Shown here in pieces: positions 6,623-8,813 of a stretch of 8,813 nucleotides of DNA (position 1 is the first letter of the stretch; every line of letters begins with the position of its first letter). The translations under genes were made by a program, and so were the position numbers. This stretch comes from an uncultured Bacilli bacterium (lineage in GTDB: Bacteria > Bacillota_I > Bacilli_A > RF39 > UBA660), in the NCBI GenBank assembly GCA_934122215.1, contig CAKOWF010000043.1:1-8813 (forward strand), given 5' to 3'. The notes below the pieces were generated by a model that ran no database searches, was not told the DNA's origin, and was given only the letters and a program-made list of their open reading frames with translations.

Positions 6623-8729
6623 ATTTTATTATAAAACTATCATTTTCTACATCTATTAAAATAGTACTATTATATTTAATTTCATCATTAATTATTTTGT
6701 TAGCAATTAAGTTTTCAATATTACTTACAATATATCTTTTTATAGGTCTAGCACCAAAAGATTCATCATAAGCATTATCTACAATAAAGTCTTTAGCTTT
6801 ATCAGTTATATCTATTTTGATTAATTTATCTTTTAATCTTAGTTCTAATTCTTTTAACAATTTATCAACAATACTATAAACAACTTTTTTAGTTAATGGA
6901 TTAAATATAATTATTTCATCTATACGATTTATAAATTCTGGTTTAAATGTATGTTTTAATTCATTCATTACTAGTTCATTACTATTTTCTTTATTATCTA
7001 AGATATATTCACTACCTAAATTAGATGTCATTATAATAATTGTATTTTTAAAATCTACTGTTCTACCTTGTGAATCAGTTATTCTACCATCATCTAGTAT
7101 TTGCAATAATATATTAAATACATCTGGATGAGCTTTTTCTATTTCATCAAATAAAACTATACTATATGGATTTCTTCTTACTTTTTCAGTTAATTGTCCA
7201 CCTTCATCATATCCTACATATCCTGGAGGAGCACCAATTAATCTTGAAACATTATAAGCTTCCATATATTCACTCATATCAATTCTTATAATATGTCTTT
7301 CATCATCAAATAGTTCACTTGCTAGTGTCTTAGCTACTTCTGTTTTACCTACACCAGTTGGACCTAAAAATATAAATGAACCAATAGGTCTATTTGGATC
7401 TTTAATACCTGCTCTTGCTCTTATTATAGCTGAACTTACTTTACTAATATCTTCATCTTGGCCGATTACTCTTTTTTCCATGTTTTCTTTTAAATGTAAT
7501 AATTTTTCTCTTTCTCCACCTACTAATTTTTGAATTGGAATATTTGTCATTTTAGATATTACTTTTGCTATATCTTCTTCTGTTACTGAATCACTTAATA
7601 ATTTATAATTATCTTGTTTTTTCAAATTTTCTAATTCTTGTTCAAGAGTTGGTATTACACCATGTTTAATACGAGCAGCTGTTTCTAAATCATAATTATT
7701 TTCAGCTTGTTCAAGTAAAAATTTATTTTTTTCTAGTTCATCTTTCTTTTTATTAATTGTTTCTTTTAATTTTTTTTCTTCTTCCCAAGATCCTTTTAAT
7801 TCTTGTTCTTTTTTTCTTAAAATTGATACTTCGTCTTTTATAGCTAAAACTCTTTTTTTAGACATTTCATCTTTATCTTTTTTGATTGCTTCTAGTTCTA
7901 TTTCAAGTCCCATTATTTTTCTTGTTAAACTATCTAATTCAAAAGGTACTGAATCCATTTGAACTTTTATAGTAGCACAAGCTTCATCTACTAAGTCAAT
8001 TGCTTTATCTGGTAAAAATCTATCTGTTATATATCTATCTGATAAAGTTGCTGCTGCAATTAAAGCTTTATCTTTGATAGTTACTCCATGGAATAATTCA
8101 AATCTTGGTTTTAAACCTCTTAAAATTGTAATAGTATCTTCAACACTTGGAGCATTTACTAATACTCTTTCAAATCTTCTTTCTAGAGCACTATCTTTTT
8201 CTATATATTTTCTATATTCGTTTAAAGTTGTAGCACCAATTACTTTTATTTCTCCTCTAGCTAGTAATGGTTTCAACATATTAGATGTATCTACACTACC
8301 TTCAGCACTATTTCCAACAATCATATGTATTTCATCAATAAACATGATTATATTTCCATCTGATTCTTTTATTTTCTTTAGTACTGCTTTTAGTCTTTCT
8401 TCAAATTCACCTCTATATTTAGCTCCTGCTATCAAAGCACCCATATCTAGTTCCCATATTGTTTTATTTTTTAGTGATTCTGGAACATCACCTTTTACAA
8501 TACGTAAAGCTAAACCTTCTACTATAGCGGTTTTACCTACTCCAGCTTCACCTATTAGTACTGGATTATTTTTTGTTTTACGGGATAAAACTCTTGTAAT
8601 ACTTCTTATTTCTTCATCCCTACCAATAACTGGATCAATTTTTCCTGCCTTAGCAAGTTCTATAATATTACGACCATATTTACTTAAAACATCCTCTTCT
8701 TGATTGTCATAAATATTTCCTATATTCAT
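6621..8729 (-). CDS. clpB: ClpB disaggregase, natural short form without the N-terminal domain
   Basis: The 702-residue cytoplasmic AAA+ chaperone works as a hexameric ring, threading aggregated proteins through its pore with DnaK help. First ATPase ring: Walker A GEAGVGKT (60-67), pore loop KYRG (104-107), Walker B IMFIDE (128-133), arginine fingers R185-R186. The coiled-coil middle domain (about 258-375) is present in full. Second ring: Walker A GPTGVGKT (456-463), pore loop GYVG (503-506), Walker B VLFDE (525-529), arginine finger R602 in FINRIDE, sensor 2 GARP (659-662). I see no ClpP-docking loop of ClpC/ClpA type, and the middle domain is long, so ClpB is preferred. Usual ClpB is about 860 residues; the missing 150 are exactly the Clp_N domain, which is also absent in mycoplasmal ClpB. 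The promoter and CIRCE operator lie directly upstream of the ATG at 8729, which excludes a lost 5' part. AGGAGG (8742-8737) is 7 nt before the start. Confidence 0.97.
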   Translation of the reverse strand: MNIGNIYDNQEEDVLSKYGRNIIELAKAGKIDPVIGRDEEIRSITRVLSRKTKNNPVLIGEAGVGKTAIVEGLALRIVKGDVPESLKNKTIWELDMGALIAGAKYRGEFEERLKAVLKKIKESDGNIIMFIDEIHMIVGNSAEGSVDTSNMLKPLLARGEIKVIGATTLNEYRKYIEKDSALERRFERVLVNAPSVEDTITILRGLKPRFELFHGVTIKDKALIAAATLSDRYITDRFLPDKAIDLVDEACATIKVQMDSVPFELDSLTRKIMGLEIELEAIKKDKDEMSKKRVLAIKDEVSILRKKEQELKGSWEEEKKLKETINKKKDELEKNKFLLEQAENNYDLETAARIKHGVIPTLEQELENLKKQDNYKLLSDSVTEEDIAKVISKMTNIPIQKLVGGEREKLLHLKENMEKRVIGQDEDISKVSSAIIRARAGIKDPNRPIGSFIFLGPTGVGKTEVAKTLASELFDDERHIIRIDMSEYMEAYNVSRLIGAPPGYVGYDEGGQLTEKVRRNPYSIVLFDEIEKAHPDVFNILLQILDDGRITDSQGRTVDFKNTIIIMTSNLGSEYILDNKENSNELVMNELKHTFKPEFINRIDEIIIFNPLTKKVVYSIVDKLLKELELRLKDKLIKIDITDKAKDFIVDNAYDESFGARPIKRYIVSNIENLIANKIINDEIKYNSTILIDVENDSFIIK

Positions 8730-8746
8730 ATTATCCCCTCCTTTTC

Positions 8747-8760
8747 GTAGATTTCTCTAC
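8747..8760 (-). promoter_or_regulatory. Hairpin with GAAA loop at the 5' end of the clpB mRNA
   Basis: GTAGA and TCTAC form a perfect 5-bp stem closed by a GAAA (GNRA) tetraloop. The predicted transcript start (about 8762) is only 2 to 6 nt before it, and the ribosome site begins 4 nt after it and stays free. It could stabilise the mRNA 5' end. Confidence 0.45.
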
Positions 8761-8768
8761 ATATATAC

Positions 8769-8796
8769 ATTATATCATATTTTTAGCACTTGTCAA
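8769..8796 (-). promoter_or_regulatory. SigA-type promoter of clpB
   Basis: A perfect -35 TTGACA (8796-8791) and a perfect -10 TATAAT (8774-8769) are 16 bp apart, with TGA (8777-8775) as extended -10. The -35 lies across the CIRCE spacer and its clpB-proximal arm, so bound HrcA would block RNA polymerase. Confidence 0.9.
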
Positions 8797-8809
8797 GTAT
8801 GAGTGCTAA
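8783..8809. promoter_or_regulatory. CIRCE operator (HrcA binding site)
   Basis: TTAGCACTT (8783-8791), a 9-bp spacer and GAGTGCTAA (8801-8809) match the CIRCE consensus TTAGCACTC-N9-GAGTGCTAA with a single change (C to T at 8791). HrcA represses heat-shock genes through this site and is released when GroEL is busy with unfolded protein. hrcA is not in the window. Confidence 0.95.
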
Positions 8810-8813
8810 AATA

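Noticed and set aside
8074..8703. Plus-strand open frame of 209 codons opposite clpB
   Set aside because: It is antisense to conserved ClpB coding sequence, has no ribosome site and gives a Ser/Ile/Phe-rich composition typical of a shadow frame.
6621..8729. ClpC/ClpA (ClpP partner) instead of ClpB
   Set aside because: The long coiled-coil middle domain and the absence of a recognisable ClpP-binding loop fit ClpB.
8735..8760. RNA thermometer in the clpB leader
   Set aside because: The GNRA hairpin does not include the AGGAGG site or the start codon, so it would not mask translation.
1..8813. UGA read as tryptophan (Mycoplasma code)
   Set aside because: Tryptophans checked in ClpB, the kinase-like and Pr6Pr genes are TGG, no TGA occurs inside the long frames, and TGA ends the 81-residue gene.
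1..8813. CRISPR array, insertion sequence, tRNA or rRNA
   Set aside because: No repeated spacer pattern, transposase, terminal repeats or tRNA-like cloverleaf was seen; the non-coding gaps are all shorter than 110 bp.

Overview
This is a strongly AT-rich window (roughly one quarter G+C by eye) in which every gene I can support lies on the minus strand. The base composition, the HrcA/CIRCE heat-shock operator, the SigA-type promoters with AGGAGG/AGGTG ribosome sites and the protein families point to a low-GC Firmicute or Mollicutes-like Bacilli, perhaps an uncultured gut lineage such as RF39. That placement is inference. The visible tryptophans I checked (in ClpB, the kinase and the Pr6Pr protein) use TGG, and TGA serves as a stop, so this is not the Mycoplasma/Spiroplasma code. 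No rRNA, tRNA, CRISPR array, transposon or phage gene is visible.

Layout in the direction of transcription (right to left). At 8813-8621 a CIRCE operator overlaps a near-consensus promoter and drives clpB (8729-6621), a ClpB disaggregase that naturally lacks the N-terminal substrate domain; the gene ends in a clean intrinsic terminator. Next comes a promoter whose -10 box is covered by a perfect 8+5+8 bp inverted repeat. It drives a two-gene operon: a six-helix Pr6Pr-type membrane protein (6516-5896) and, 8 bp later, an adenylate-forming (AMP-binding) enzyme (5887-4100). A hairpin with a short T-run straddles the end of the ligase gene. Right after it an extended -10 promoter serves a 607-residue membrane-bound hybrid sensor-kinase-like protein (4061-2238). 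This protein keeps its ATP-binding residues but has Asn in place of the phospho-accepting His and Glu in place of the receiver Asp.

Beyond that lie an unrecognised 398-residue soluble protein (2163-967) with its own strong promoter, then a two-gene unit made of an 81-residue unknown protein (930-685) and hemW (688 to the left edge, truncated by the window). The last two overlap by an ATGA junction.

The genome is very compact: at three of the junctions the T-run of a terminator runs directly into the promoter of the next gene. The most interesting part is the 6570-2238 block: a regulated membrane-protein/adenylating-enzyme operon next to a kinase-like sensor that seems unable to carry out a normal His-Asp phosphorelay. 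All intergenic gaps are shorter than 110 bp; there is no gene-free stretch of 300 bases or more.
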